A DNA stretch of 64,000 nucleotides from assembly GCA_028671895.1 (NCBI GenBank), contig CM053796.1, positions 30,688,860 through 30,752,859 on the forward strand. The letters run 5' to 3'. Each line of letters begins with the position of its first letter. The stretch's first letter is position 1. A program made the position numbers and the translations under genes. Below, piece after piece: positions 49,601 through 60,809 of the stretch. Under the pieces are notes generated by a model. The model saw nothing but the letters and a program-made list of their open reading frames with translations. It had not been told where the DNA came from and ran no database searches. The stretch is from Oenanthe sinensis. Its lineage: Eukaryota; Streptophyta; Magnoliopsida; Apiales; Apiaceae.

Positions 49601-49941
49601 ACAAAAGCTTCAACCGAAAAGTTTCAACCTAGCATACTGGAGAGACCAATGAAAGTACTGACAAATCTTTTCGAGAATGGTAGTACTAATCTCCGGAAAC
49701 GTGACTTGACGATGCTCTGTCTCAGCAAAACTCCCTGAAAAACACACACACAAAAAAAAATAAAAATCATTCATTGAAAAATTAAAAAAATAAAAATAAA
49801 AACCTAATTCAATTGAATAGAATAATTACCAGGAGAAGTGAGCATGTTACGGATGGTTTGAGAAACCATAGCGGCTCTTTTGTCCACCACGAATTCGAAA
49901 CCCTCCGAGCTTATCAATTTCACTGTGTCTTCCTTCTTCAT
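46642..49941 (-). CDS. ELOC: elongin C (Skp1/BTB-like adaptor), three exons
   Basis: Exons 49830-49941, 49629-49734 and 46642-46720 give 98 residues, the normal size for plant elongin C. Exon 1 starts MKKEDTVKLISSEGFEFVV and ends NMLTSPG. Exon 2 encodes FPEISTTILEKICQYFHWSL. Exon 3 ends EPELTLELMMAANYLHT and a TGA. All junctions are GT-AG and in phase (112 + 106 + 79 = 297 nt). Introns are 95 and 2908 bp. Elongin C joins BC-box proteins to cullin ubiquitin ligases in nucleus and cytosol, and the last block is the hydrophobic surface that binds BC-box helices. No lesion is seen. One difference from the form I remember is His for Tyr in QYF(H/Y)W. The long intron 2 carries ordinary AT-rich DNA with no clear nested gene. 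Confidence 0.93.
49118..49146. repeat. (TA)n microsatellite in elongin C intron 2
   Basis: A run of TA units. Confidence 0.9.
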
Positions 49942-50142
49942 CCTCTCTCAATTTTCTACGTCTGTGTGTATCTATGTGTATCTATCTATATTGTTAGGTT
50001 TTTATCTTTCTTTTCCCCTCTGGATTAAATAACAGGAAGTAGCCTGCCTTCGTAAAGGAAAGGATTTTTCATATTATATTTTCATTTATGGTAAATTTGA
50101 TTTTTCTTCCTAAAATTACGTTTGAATGGTATATAAACCAAA

Positions 50143-50320
50143 TCAAAACAAACATACCCATATATCCCGCTCTATATATATAAATATCAAATTGAATAAA
50201 TTATAACATAAAAATATATAGTATGATATCAAAACAAACATACCCAGTATATCCCGCTCTGTATATATAGATCTCAAATCGAATAAATTATAACATAAAA
50301 ATATATAGTACGATATAGTT
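50143..50320. repeat. 86-bp tandem repeat, two copies
   Basis: TCAAAACAAACATACCCA... is repeated with an 86-base offset (starts 50143 and 50229). Both copies contain ATATCCCGCTCT and AAATTATAACATAAAAATAT. Confidence 0.88.
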
Positions 50321-50329
50321 TTTTTTTTT

Positions 50330-51740
50330 AAGTTAGTTTAAATTTTTATAAATTAGTATTTGTTTTGAAAATTTTCGAGTTAAGCGAAAGTTAAATTCAT
50401 AATATGAGAGAATAGAATTCGTTATGGCATACAATGGTACGATATGAATGATTTTTCCGGTTTGTAGAGTTTAATAAATACTATTATAAATTATAATTTT
50501 TTTATTTTTATTTTCTATATTATTTTTAGGGCTTCAAACTCCTGAGAGGTTAAACTAAGACTCAATAATAAAATAGGGGTATTTATGTGAATCCAGAGAG
50601 CGGATATGATATTTACAAATTTGTCACTTAGCTTAACATACAAAATCATTATAACCTTAGGTAACTTACCTAAGGTCATCCTTAGGAGAAATTTTCTCTT
50701 ATTTTTATTATTCAAAAAATATAAATATCTTATAATCATTCAATTGTTTTTCATGTGTTAAAAATATTCTGTATTAGAAAAATTCAAATGAATTTTTCGG
50801 TCTAAATTAGAACTTTCACAAATTCAATATGCCAACACAAGATATTAGTATTTTTGTTATCTTTTTTAAATAAAAGATAGAGATTTGAGTCTCTACTAAC
50901 ATTCAAGATTTAACCTTATACTTTTTTAATTCGGTTATTTCAACATTTTCATTCAGCATTACCCTCCAAGGTTGGTTATTTCAAGATCTTCGTTCAAAAT
51001 TAACCTTCAAGGTTGGCTTTATCTTCCTCTAATTTTAGATGTTCAGGAACATGCTTCATTTATTAAGTTTCAACTACATTTAATATAAAATATGTTTTGT
51101 GAGTTACATATCAAAATGATCATTAAAATCAGAGAAAATATCAAAAGTTTCACTAATTTCATCTGGGACTCTATTAACTCACTCTAGTAGGCATAAATAA
51201 ACGCTAAGGATCAAACGGGGAAAAAACTCAACGTTGTGAGTTTTAAAAGTGATTAAATTAATGTTTTTTTGTTTCTCGAATCTCCAACGGGTCGATTGAT
51301 GTATTCCCCTCATAAAGCATACAATAAAGAATTGTTGTGAAAATAGGAAGAATTCACAACGTATGTCGGAATTGGATCCAATATTTATTTCTCAGATACT
51401 ATTTTATCTTGTTTCATTTTCTGTTTCCAATTCTTCAAAATAATAAGTTTTTTCTATATTCATATGATTTACTAAAGTGAAAGTAGCCTTTTCAAGTAAA
51501 GATAATGGTAAAAAAAAAAGTTTAATTATTCGAATTTCATTGTCATCATTATCTTTATCAAAGTTTTTGTCATCTTCTTCATCATTGTTATCGTCTATCA
51601 CTGTCACTATATGTTTGTCAGTGTCTTACGCACCCACGATCTCTAGTAAATATCCATTTTGTCACACCCACAAACTTTTGCAGGATTTTTCTTATACCCA
51701 CTCTCATGAATATTCATCTTTTTTCTTATACCCATGATCT
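50330..51740. other. AT-rich spacer, no gene seen
   Basis: No supported ORF. A short tandem of about 55 bases with CTCCAAGGTTGGTTATTTCA-like and CTTCAAGGTTGGC-like copies is visible at about 50935-51025. Confidence 0.45.
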
Positions 51741-51771
<31 letters not shown>

Positions 51772-51773
51772 GG
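51739..51773 (+). repeat. T run followed by a 23-base G run
   Basis: About eleven T (51740-51750) are followed directly by 23 G (51751-51773). Such a pure G tract is rare in AT-rich plant DNA. It could form a G-quadruplex or be an assembly artefact. Confidence 0.95.
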
Positions 51774-51987
51774 AATCGTACCAAACTTTTGGTATAATTT
51801 TTTTTCTCTCTCTCAATGATACAAAAATAATATCTTTTAATAATAAAAACATATCATATGATTTAATTCAATAAAGTACTAGTGGAAGACCTGCATGCCA
51901 TGCATTATATTTTACAATAATTTTGTAATATTTTATAAGTAGAATATGATGACCTTTCCAATTAATACTATATTTAAATTTTGAGCC

Positions 51988-52057
51988 ATAAACAATATTC
52001 TAATATATCTCAACATATATGCATAAACAATATACTAATATATCTCAACATATATGC
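51988..52057. repeat. 35-bp tandem repeat, two copies
   Basis: ATAAACAATAT(T/A)CTAATATA... is repeated with a 35-base offset. Confidence 0.9.
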
Positions 52058-52785
52058 GTCCAATTATTTTAACAATGCTTAGTAACCATCTTGCACCTAT
52101 TGCAGTTTGAATGCAATACTTGTGCACCCAAGGTTGTTAAAATATCTTATTGGAGCATTCATCTAATATTTTAAGATTTTAGATGAGCTGATTATTGAAC
52201 ATGGTATCAGAGTTGGTAGGGGTCTAAAGTTCGACTCCCTAGTACCCCAATATTCTCATAATTTATAATGGACACAAAGGCATAAATTATGTTCAAAGAC
52301 GGGCGCATTCCTCTAACATCTTAAGATTTTAGATGAGCCTTGCTTTAAGGTAACTCTAATCTGTCCAAATTTAACATTTTTAGAGATTTAATATTATCTG
52401 CCAACAACATTTACAAGTCAAGGGTCATGATCTGGAATTTAATAGTTAATAGCCATTTCATAGTTAAAGACTTTTGAACTACAATCCATAGATGATCGAG
52501 TTTTTATGAATAAACTTAACTAGCATGTTTGTGATCATGCTACTGTTGTATTGTCCAATACAAAACCAAGTTGTTGCGTAATTTATACTTAACAAGACAA
52601 ATAATATTCTCTACCAACAGTGTTCATAGGCAAACTAATGTAAAATATTTCGAAAAACTGAGTCCATAGACCAGTTACTGCATTTTCATCAATTTTGATT
52701 AAATTCTGGAGGATATTGAGAAGCATAATTTCTGCTATAATTCAATTATATTTAACTTATATGGTAACTTCTCTAGAGAGTTTAA

Positions 52786-53996
52786 TGTTATTTACCTTAA
52801 GTACAAAGTTTGTAGAAGGGGGGTTGAATACAAACTTTATGAAATATGTAAATTTCTTGCGGATTTGAAGTTTGTAGGCAAAGATTGAAGTATTTTAAGG
52901 TGCAAAGTGAAGGAACTATTTAAGCTAGAATTAAAAACTGATATATTGAAAATAAAGCAAGGCAATTTAAAAAATTACTAGTGGATTGATTTTCCACTAG
53001 TGAATATTTTGCTTTCAATTAACCTTGGTCTGAATAACCAAGCTTCTTACAAGTATGAAAATGTGAACAAGGAAAAACAATACAATTATTTCTGATTTTT
53101 CTAAGCTTTTCTTGTTCTTGTTCTCTCTCACACTTTTGTTACAATGAACTACTAAACTATATACAGCAGTTCACTTCCTACATCTATTTTTCTATCGACT
53201 GATAAAATGCAAATTGAAATTACATTTTATAATGTATTCACTAAAATAGATTGTAGCTTCTTTTCATAGTCTCTTTTACATTTGTCTTGTTCTGGAAAAA
53301 TCTTTGTCTTGATCTTTTCCTTGAAGACTGTGTTGCCTTGAAAGTCTTTACAATCCTGACAGAACTGTCTTCCATTGATTCAGTTTCTGCAAAGATCTCA
53401 TTCATTTTATCTTTAACTAATTTGGGAAACCTTGATTAACTGATAATTGTTGTAAAGTTTATCAGTTGATCCTCCTTTACTTATCCATTGATCAATTGAT
53501 ATATCAATGGATAATTAGTTTATCCATCGAATCCGTATTCATTGACTGCCTTTATCCGTTGATAGCCTTGATGCTTTCATCCGTTGATGGAGATCCATTG
53601 ATTTGACCTTTGTTGACCTTTATCCATCGAACAGTGTCTTTATCAATTGATTCCAATATCTGTTGATCACTTCATTTGAGAGAATTCTGACTTAGAATAT
53701 TTACAATTTGTCAACCATTCTTCTCATCAGTTGAAGAGCTATCAATTGAAGTCAAATAGATATCAGTTGACTAGATTATGGCATCCGTCGACATATTACA
53801 ATCAATTGATAAAATAGAAATATGAATCAACTGCTACACTCCATTTTATCAGTTGATGAATAATTTCAACTGATAAATGGTTTCCTAGTCAATGGATATT
53901 TATAAGTCTTATATCCATTGACCGGTTACAATTAAAATGGATTCTATATTATAATTCTAAGAACTTTGTTATCATTAAAAGTCATAATTCCTAACA
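52786..53996 (-). repeat. complete 3' LTR of a SIRE-like copia element
   Basis: The minus strand runs from TGTTAGGAATTATGAC at 53996 to GGTAAATAACA at 52786, with TGTTA/TAACA inverted ends and 1211 bp length. It is preceded by a polypurine tract. It shares its 3' half with the partial LTR at 23625-24175. Its U3-side half (53450-53960) is packed with about sixteen copies of an ATC(A/C)(A/G)T(T/C)GA word in mixed orientation. Confidence 0.9.
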
Positions 53997-54008
53997 ATCT
54001 CCCCCTAT
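53997..54008 (-). other. retrotransposon polypurine tract
   Basis: The minus strand reads ATAGGGGGAGAT directly before the LTR start, the usual plus-strand primer site of plant copia elements. Confidence 0.85.
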
Positions 54009-54211
54009 TTATGAATGTGAGGAATATACATAAATTTTCTGTTGATGATAACAAAACTCCTAAGTGTAATCAATCTAGAGAGAATTACAATATTGAACTG
54101 TAAAGTAACTAGAGACAGAATGATCATGTCCGGTAACAGATGAGCCTTTAGTCTGAGTTGTCTATTTTCTCCTTCTTGTGCTTGACTCATTCATTTTATC
54201 TTCATTTTCCT

Positions 54212-56028
54212 TCATCTGCCTATACAATGACCTTTCAGAATCTTTTCATCTTCAACATTGTAGTCCATTTGGCTTGCAAGGTAATTCAATTTCAGATTGG
54301 GTAGTTTGCTGATTTCCTGACAGATGTCAATGCACTTCTCTCTACCCTCCCTGTCCTTGTATATCATCATGTAAAAAGGTTCATGAAGTACCTTCTTTCC
54401 TTCAAGATTCCAGATTTTCACTCTGTCATCCCTTTCTACCTGAAGTGGTAATTCCTTTATACTCTTCATTTTCTGCACAATATCATGTGCAAGCTCCTTG
54501 GTCAAATAATATCTTTTATTGAGCAAAGTATAGATCTTTCTCAAGGTGCCATAACCTTGTTGCAAAACTTGATTGAAGGTAAAAGTTGAATGTGAACCAT
54601 CTTCATAAACAATGTGAAGAAGATCCACATCCCTTTTTCTTTGACCTTTAATAGTCATCATCCCTTCAAGCTTGATTGAAACAAAATTTTCAGGCTTGAA
54701 TTTGAACATCTCTATCTCCTTGGATTGACCACTCCCAAATGTTTGATTCTGATTTTCTATCTCATTTGGTTTCTCATTCTTAGCCACATCTTCATCAACT
54801 ACAAGTTTCCTTTTAACTCCAGAAATTTTAGGTTTGTCTGCACGCTTCTTTGCTCTTTGTTTCACCATTGGCCTCTTCTCACCTTCTTTTCTCCTGGCTT
54901 CTAAAATTCTTTCATTCTCCTTTTGTAGTTGAATGGCTAGTTTCTCTTGTGTTTGTTCTTGATACTTCCTATCTTTAATTCCAACAACTATTGTTTTTGA
55001 CAATAGTTTGTCGCCCCCACCTGTGACAGATTCCTTTTTCTTCTTGTCATCTTCAATTAATATACCATTTCCTTTTCTATCACCAGATTTTGAGCTACCT
55101 TCATCCACCCTTATTTCTCCTTTCTTCACAGCATCAAGAATTTCTGGCATTAAGGAGATTGGCTTTTGTGCATCAATTTTCTTGTTTTTGCTTGCAATTG
55201 AATCAAATTGTTGCATAATTTGTTGAGCCAATTCCTTCTTTGGATCTTTCTTTGAAATGATATTGTCAGAATCCTTAATCGCAGCTTATATCTCCCTCTT
55301 TATCTCTTCATTCTTCTTCTCCCCTTTTTTATTATCAGCAACAGGCTCTTGCTCTAAGGATTGAGAAATTAGAGGGGTTTCCAAGAGTCTGCTCATGAGT
55401 TTGATTTGAGTTACTTGATTTTTCAAAATTTGCTCCATTTTAACTTTCATAGCATTCACTCTTTTCTCCAATTCCACAACTTTGTCCTTGGCTGTAGACT
55501 CAGTGTCAAGCCTTTGTTTGATTTTTGTCATCATGGTTAGACTGAGCCTAGAGTCAATGGTAGTGTCAAAGTGTGTCCTTGCACTGTCAATCTCTTCCCT
55601 AATCTTCTTCAATTCATACTTGGAACCTGTGACATGCATTTTCTGAATTTTCAATTTTTCTATGTAGAAGTTGAGAATTCTTCTATGTACAGGGTCCTCC
55701 ACATTTGTCTCAACCATTGACCTTCTGTAGTGTGAAACTATTGCTCTTTCAGTATCAGCCAAATTAGTTTCATCACTAGCCATTACATGCTTCAACATAT
55801 CATCATCAGAATCAGATTTAAAATCTTTAGGATTCATGTGAGAAATATCATCAGACATTCTAGCCAAATTTTCATTTCCACTCTTGAAAGCTTCTTCAGA
55901 CTGGACCAACCCTAACATCTTCTCAGCCTCTTGATTTGTGGTTGCTGCCAATTCTTGATAATAAGGATCTTCATGTTGAAAGGTATCAGCATTTAGATTA
56001 ACATCAATCTCATCATTATCATCCACCT
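54212..56028 (-). pseudogene. post-pol ORF of the SIRE-like copia element, one in-frame stop
   Basis: One reading frame runs from the junction at about 56028 down to 54212, broken only by a TAA at 55286-55288. It holds about 605 codons. The composition is Lys/Glu-rich with coiled-coil-like stretches (KVVELEKRVNAMKVKMEQIL) and ends near KILKGHCIGR. It lies between where pol should be and the polypurine tract and 3' LTR, the place where SIRE/Maximus copia elements carry an extra, sometimes called env-like, ORF. I see no signal peptide or membrane span, so an envelope function is not supported. The upstream part and pol are missing because opposite-strand copia DNA abuts it. Confidence 0.7.
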
Positions 56029-56665
56029 TATGGGCAGTTTGATGTATGTTATGGTGTGTACAAGGCCAGACATTGCTCATGCAGTGGGAGTTGTTAGCAG
56101 GTTCATGTCTAATTCGGGAAGGGAGCATTGGGATGCAGTCAAGTGGTTGTTACGCTACTTGAAAGGCACATCCAAGTTTGCATTATATTTCAGTAAGAAA
56201 GATGTTATCTTGGAAGGGTTCTCTGATGCAGATTTAGGTGGATGTTTAGACACAAGAAAGAGAACTACGAGATACATTTTCACTTCGGATGGCACGACAA
56301 TTATTTGGATGTCTCGACTTCAAAAGAGTGTTGCTCTTTAAACCACGGAAGCAGAATATATGGCTATCTCTGAAGCTGGCAAATAGATAATTTGGTTGAA
56401 TAATTTTCTTGAGGAGTTGGGCAAGAAACAGGCGGACAGTGCTTTGTATAGCGACAGTCAAAGTGCCATTCATCTTACGAAGAATCATGTGTTTCATGTT
56501 ATGACAAAATATATATAGCTGAGATATCACTTTACAAGAGAGTTGATTAGCAATGGTACTTTGTCCTTGAAGAAAATCTTTGGTTCAAAGAATAATACGT
56601 TGACTAAGGTGGTTACCCATAAAAAGTTGAAGCTTTGTGTAGTTTCAACTGACCTTCAGAATTGA
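56029..56665 (+). pseudogene. copia RT C-terminus/RNase H fragment (second element, plus strand)
   Basis: Starts abruptly with MGSLMYVMVCTRPDIAHAV, the end of copia reverse transcriptase, and continues through GFSDADLGGCLDTRKRTT and, after a stop at 56339, TEAEYMAISEAG (RNase H). More stops follow near 56383 and 56517, then the C-terminal KLCVVSTDLQN. Everything upstream is missing. It belongs to a Tork/Tnt1-like group, not to the SIRE-like element beside it. Confidence 0.9.
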
Positions 56666-56770
56666 TTGATGAGAAGACGATGCACTAACTAGAGCTATTG
56701 ATTGAAGTATTGGGTTTTACTAGATTTATAAGAGTGAAGTGAAGATGTGGTTAGACTCCAAGTGGGAGAT

Positions 56771-57103
56771 TGTTGGGTTTTATGGAGTCTACCTTTTTAG
56801 ATTTGGACTAAGATATGAGTTAATCTAATTTTCAGATTTGGACTAGAATCTGATTTAGTCTACTTTTTCAGATTAGTACTATGATTAGAATTAAACCCAG
56901 TTTTTTCTCCTATAAATAGTCTCATGTAATTGTAAAATCCCAACACAACACAACACAATTGTGAGATATCAATACAAAGTTAGTGCAGCTTGTGGAGTAG
57001 GAATTTCCGAACCACGTTAAATTTTGTCTTGTGTGATTGTCGTTTATTTTTCTTGTTCTTGTTTATTCGCTTTGGGTTTGTTTTCGTTGTTCAATACTCA
57101 ACG
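56771..57103 (+). repeat. 3' LTR of the second copia element
   Basis: Starts TGTTGGGTTTTATGG right after the polypurine tract AAGTGGGAGAT, contains the TATA-like CCTATAAATAGTC near 56910, and ends near CAATACTCAACG, where CA is expected. About 333 bp. Confidence 0.8.
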
Positions 57104-57844
57104 TATGACTGTCACAATATCAAGTGTAACGTTTGTTACGGAACATACTTATCTATAGGAAAAGAAACTATTGATCAAAAGAACATACTTGGTGCATTTT
57201 ATTCTATATATTAGCATGAAATGTCTGCTGATCAAAAGTGCTTGGGCCTGGTATATTAGCATGAAATGTCATAGCTGAAACTGTTGCACGTTCATTTTGA
57301 GGCCTTGTGATTTTTGAACTCCTAATGTTAATTTCTTTCTGAAATTATAATTTTCGCCTCTTCCTAACATACTGTTCTTTGGATATTATTCCACAGTCCA
57401 CACTTACTCTCACTGGAGGGCTCTACAGGTGTGACAATTTCTTCTTACCCCTTAAGTCTATACTCCTCTTAGGTGGATTTATCAACTAATCCTCACATTA
57501 GTCATTTTCTTTATTTGGTTAAACTCCTTTAAATTATTTTCTCCTACAAATATTGGTTCGAGGGAAGCACAAAACCTCTTCGACAAATCTTACTCTGGAA
57601 ACTACAAGTAATCAAATATTTATCACTCTTGAATCAGTCGTTGCAGCCGTCAAAAGAGCTGGAGGAACTTATATATCAAATATTTGTTACGGTAATGTAT
57701 AATCTGCAAGATGCCAGCCATTGTATCTGACTTTAAAATTGTCAATGGCTGATTTTAGAAGCACATATGCACTGCACTCAAAGTCATATTGACCAAATTT
57801 AGAAAATCAGCAAAGTTAATTACAAGTTGCAGCCATACATATTA

Positions 57845-57893
57845 CACGTGCATAAGAAAATTAATCACCCACTTGCCAGTAACTTCTATAAAT
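57845..57893 (+). promoter_or_regulatory. G-box and TATA box upstream of the root-cap gene
   Basis: CACGTG at 57845-57850 and TATAAAT at 57887-57893, about 70 bases before the ATG. The spacing suits a core promoter. The G-box would fit bZIP or bHLH control, but that is inference. Confidence 0.55.
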
Positions 57894-57960
57894 CCAGTTA
57901 CGAGGAATCATAATATTGTCAATTACTTGCCAGCTCTGGAGTACTCTCTCATCTTAAAAG

Positions 57961-59118
57961 ATGAAGATATTCAACAACTATATATTAACCACTATTGTTT
58001 TTATCGTATATGGTACAATCCAAATCCATGCACAAACTCGTCAGAGGACGACATGCTTCAGCCGTAGAAGCCCATGTTTCCTGAGGAGAATCACATGCCC
58101 TCCACAATGCCCAACATTTAGCCCATCTGATCCAAAAGCTAAAGCTTGCTATATCAACTGCGACTCTCCTATATGCAGGGCCGAGTGCAAGAGTATCAAC
58201 TTTTTATCACTATTTATCGTGCCTGTTAATCTAGATTTTGTTAGTAGTGGAGCAGTTTTAATGATGTTATAGATATAGTAAATTTGTCTTGATTTTAAGT
58301 CATGAAACTTTATTTGTTAAATTTCAGATCGAAAGCCAAATTGCAATGGAAATGGAGCTGCATGCTATGATCCACGATTTATTGGTGGAGACGGGATTGT
58401 CTTTTACTTCCATGGAAAAAGCAATGAACATTTCAGCTTAGTTTCTGATCATAACCTTCAAGTAAACGCTCGCTTCATTGGCCTGCGCCCAGCTGGACGC
58501 ACAAGGGACTACACATGGATTCAAGCCCTAGGGGTACAAGTTGCCTCACAAAAGTTCTCTATCGAAGCCACTAAGGTTGCTACATGGAATGACAACATTG
58601 ATCATTTGAAATTTATGTACAACGAACAGGATGTGATTCTAGAAGAAACACCTTTATCTCTTTGGAAATCAGAAGAAGGAAACATAAAAGCTGAGAGGAT
58701 ATCGAGCAAAAACGATTTAATTGTCTCTGTCTCGAACGTTATTGAGATTTCGATTAGGGTGGTGCCTGTGACCAAGGAGGATGACAGGGTTCATAATTAT
58801 CAAACACCATCCAGTGACTGCTTTGCTCATTTGGAGGTGCAATTTAGGTTCTTTAGTCTTTCACCCGACGTTGAAGGCGTACTAGGCCGGACTTATCGCC
58901 CTGATTTTGAGAATCCAGCAAAGCCAGGAGTGGCAATGCCAGTTGTCGGAGGAGAAGACAAATACAAAATTTCTTCACTTTTGTCTTCTGACTGCAGAAA
59001 GTGTATCTTTTCTCCAACGAAAGATGCTACCGAAAAGAGTACCTCGGATTTTGAATACGGTACATTGGATTGCACCAGTGGGCTGTCTAAGGGGTATGGT
59101 ATAGCTTGCAAGAAATAA
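57961..59118 (+). CDS. secreted root-cap/LEA-like protein
   Basis: Exons 57961-58192 and 58328-59118 give 340 residues. The 135-bp intron has donor GTATCA and acceptor TTTCAG in phase. The first 24 residues are a signal peptide (MKIFNNYILTTIVFIVYG, cleavage after IHA), so the product enters the secretory pathway, probably to the wall or mucilage. A Cys-rich segment follows (FSRRSPCFLRRITCPPQC...CYINCDSPICRAEC), then the conserved CYDPRFIGGDGIVFYFHGK block, and near the C-terminus the root-cap domain text DCFAHLEVQFRFFSLSP and GRTYRPDFENPAKPGVAMP. Plant relatives are called root cap or LEA-related proteins. Their biochemical role is not established. No lesion is seen. A degenerate part-copy lies at 61540-61735. 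Confidence 0.92.
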
Positions 59119-60700
59119 ATGCTGATAGTGGTAAGAAGTATTGTTGACAATATATAATGCTAATTTACATTTTAAGAAATAAGGTCTGAACTATGTGTTG
59201 GAAATTATGTTTTTTTTCTTTAGTATCATGTTTCTAATTTCAAATTCATGTATTTGTCTACTACATGGACTTTGTCATCTTATTGTTGCTTACCACTTCT
59301 TGTTATGTTTAACCATAGTACGATGCCTACTTCCGTGTTACATATGGAATTTGATGTCAAATGACAGTATCAAATTTCAGGAAAATTCAGGATTGTTGCA
59401 CATTTTTAAGTAGATTGAAGTCTTCTGTACATAAATACTGTTATAACTTGCATGTATAACTACTACCTACTGGATAAGTAACGAGACTAGAGTCAGCGAG
59501 TGTAAGATTAATGACTAGAATACCTCTCAACCTCTTAGTTCCTATAGAATTTTTTACAACACTTAAGCTTGGCATCACAGAAGTTTATGCCATTGGCAAG
59601 ACCCCTGCACAAGCTTTCTAGCAGAACACCAACCTCCGCCTGGATAATTCAACTCTCTAGTCATATAATCCTGCTTCCAATCCTGATATATATTTGTATA
59701 TATAACTTTTAATTGAGGAATACAACAGATATGTTTAAGAACTTAAAAATTGAAAACGAAAAAAAGGTTGTATGATTCAGGGTATGTATCATGTTAGCAT
59801 TCTTGCTTATTAAACAAGACAAATTAGAAAGGGAATACATCGTATATTGATGTCTTGATTGTAGCAGAAGCTAAGATGTGATATGATCTGTTTACAATAA
59901 GATAGCTTCGGCAGGAATAAGGGTGCTTTGTGAAGTTAAAAACTGGATATAAGCAGCATATCCCCGTTCACCATGCATGTTCTTCAAAGTTGACAAAAGG
60001 CACTAAGCTAGAGAATAAATATATGGCAATAGCCAAAAGGTAAGACTCTATAAGAAGCAATGTTACTTTGACCCATCTTCATCTTGCTTAAGAGAAACAC
60101 ATGAGCACTGTAAAGGGTTAAGGCCCTAAAGACCAAAATACTGTAATGGGTATGGCTGTATATACTGACTTTAATACGCTATATGTAGGAGTGTGCTGGG
60201 TTTTTATAATAAAATGTTTTCTGGTTCAGTGGTAAGAGCATGTGCCAAGGTTAGCAGCCACACAGCCACAAAAGATTGGATTAAAACATCTCATCTTAAT
60301 TATTTGTACTACATGGGAAAGACATGTGACCAATTGGTTCATTGGTTAGTGTCATAACAAGCATTCCAGAGTGCATAGGTGATAGCCTGGTAGGACACAC
60401 AACTCGCAATTTTAAAAAAAAATAAAGGTTACGCATATAGTTATGCGACTCCAGTAATATGCATTTGGGCTGTATGCCCCACGGGTTTGCGTGTCTGATG
60501 ATACGCACCAGGTCTCGGCATATAGATAGGCTCGACACGCCAGATGGACTTGTTAACCTTTTGTTCTAAATGAATGAAAAAATATATTGCACCTGATGGA
60601 ATTGTGAATCTGCATGCTTTTCTATTCAAATGCAAGACGTTTGTTAATTTATGGGATACGCATAACAAATATTTGTATCAATAATGTCCCGGTATTCAGT
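59119..60700. other. downstream flank of the root-cap gene, no gene seen
   Basis: No supported ORF. A tRNA-like A-box word (GGTTCAGTGGTAAGAGC at about 60224-60240) hints at a SINE, but no B box is convincing. Confidence 0.4.
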
Positions 60701-60710
60701 ATTTAATGAG

Positions 60711-60777
60711 AAAGACTAGTAAATGTGGGTACTTCAGTCATTCAAAAGACTAGTAAATGTGGGTACTTCAGACATTG
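60711..60777. repeat. 34-bp tandem repeat, two copies
   Basis: AAAGACTAGTAAATGTGGGT... is repeated at 60711 and 60745 with one substitution. Confidence 0.9.
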
Positions 60778-60809
60778 AGTGTATCAGTGATTGATAGACT
60801 ATAAGTAGC

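Noticed and set aside
51404..51607. Minus-strand ORF with an Asp/Asn-rich stretch
   Set aside because: Low-complexity translation of a CATTATTATC-type repeat, with no domain or promoter.
52195..52250. Plus-strand TGGTATCAGAGTTGG, like a retroelement primer binding site or a tRNA-derived sequence
   Set aside because: The flanks show no LTR, gag or SINE B box that would let me define an element.
58893..59150. Minus-strand ORF over the root-cap gene end
   Set aside because: Shadow of the plus-strand root-cap coding sequence.
60224..60440. Possible SINE with an A-box-like word and an A-rich tail
   Set aside because: No convincing B box and no target duplication.
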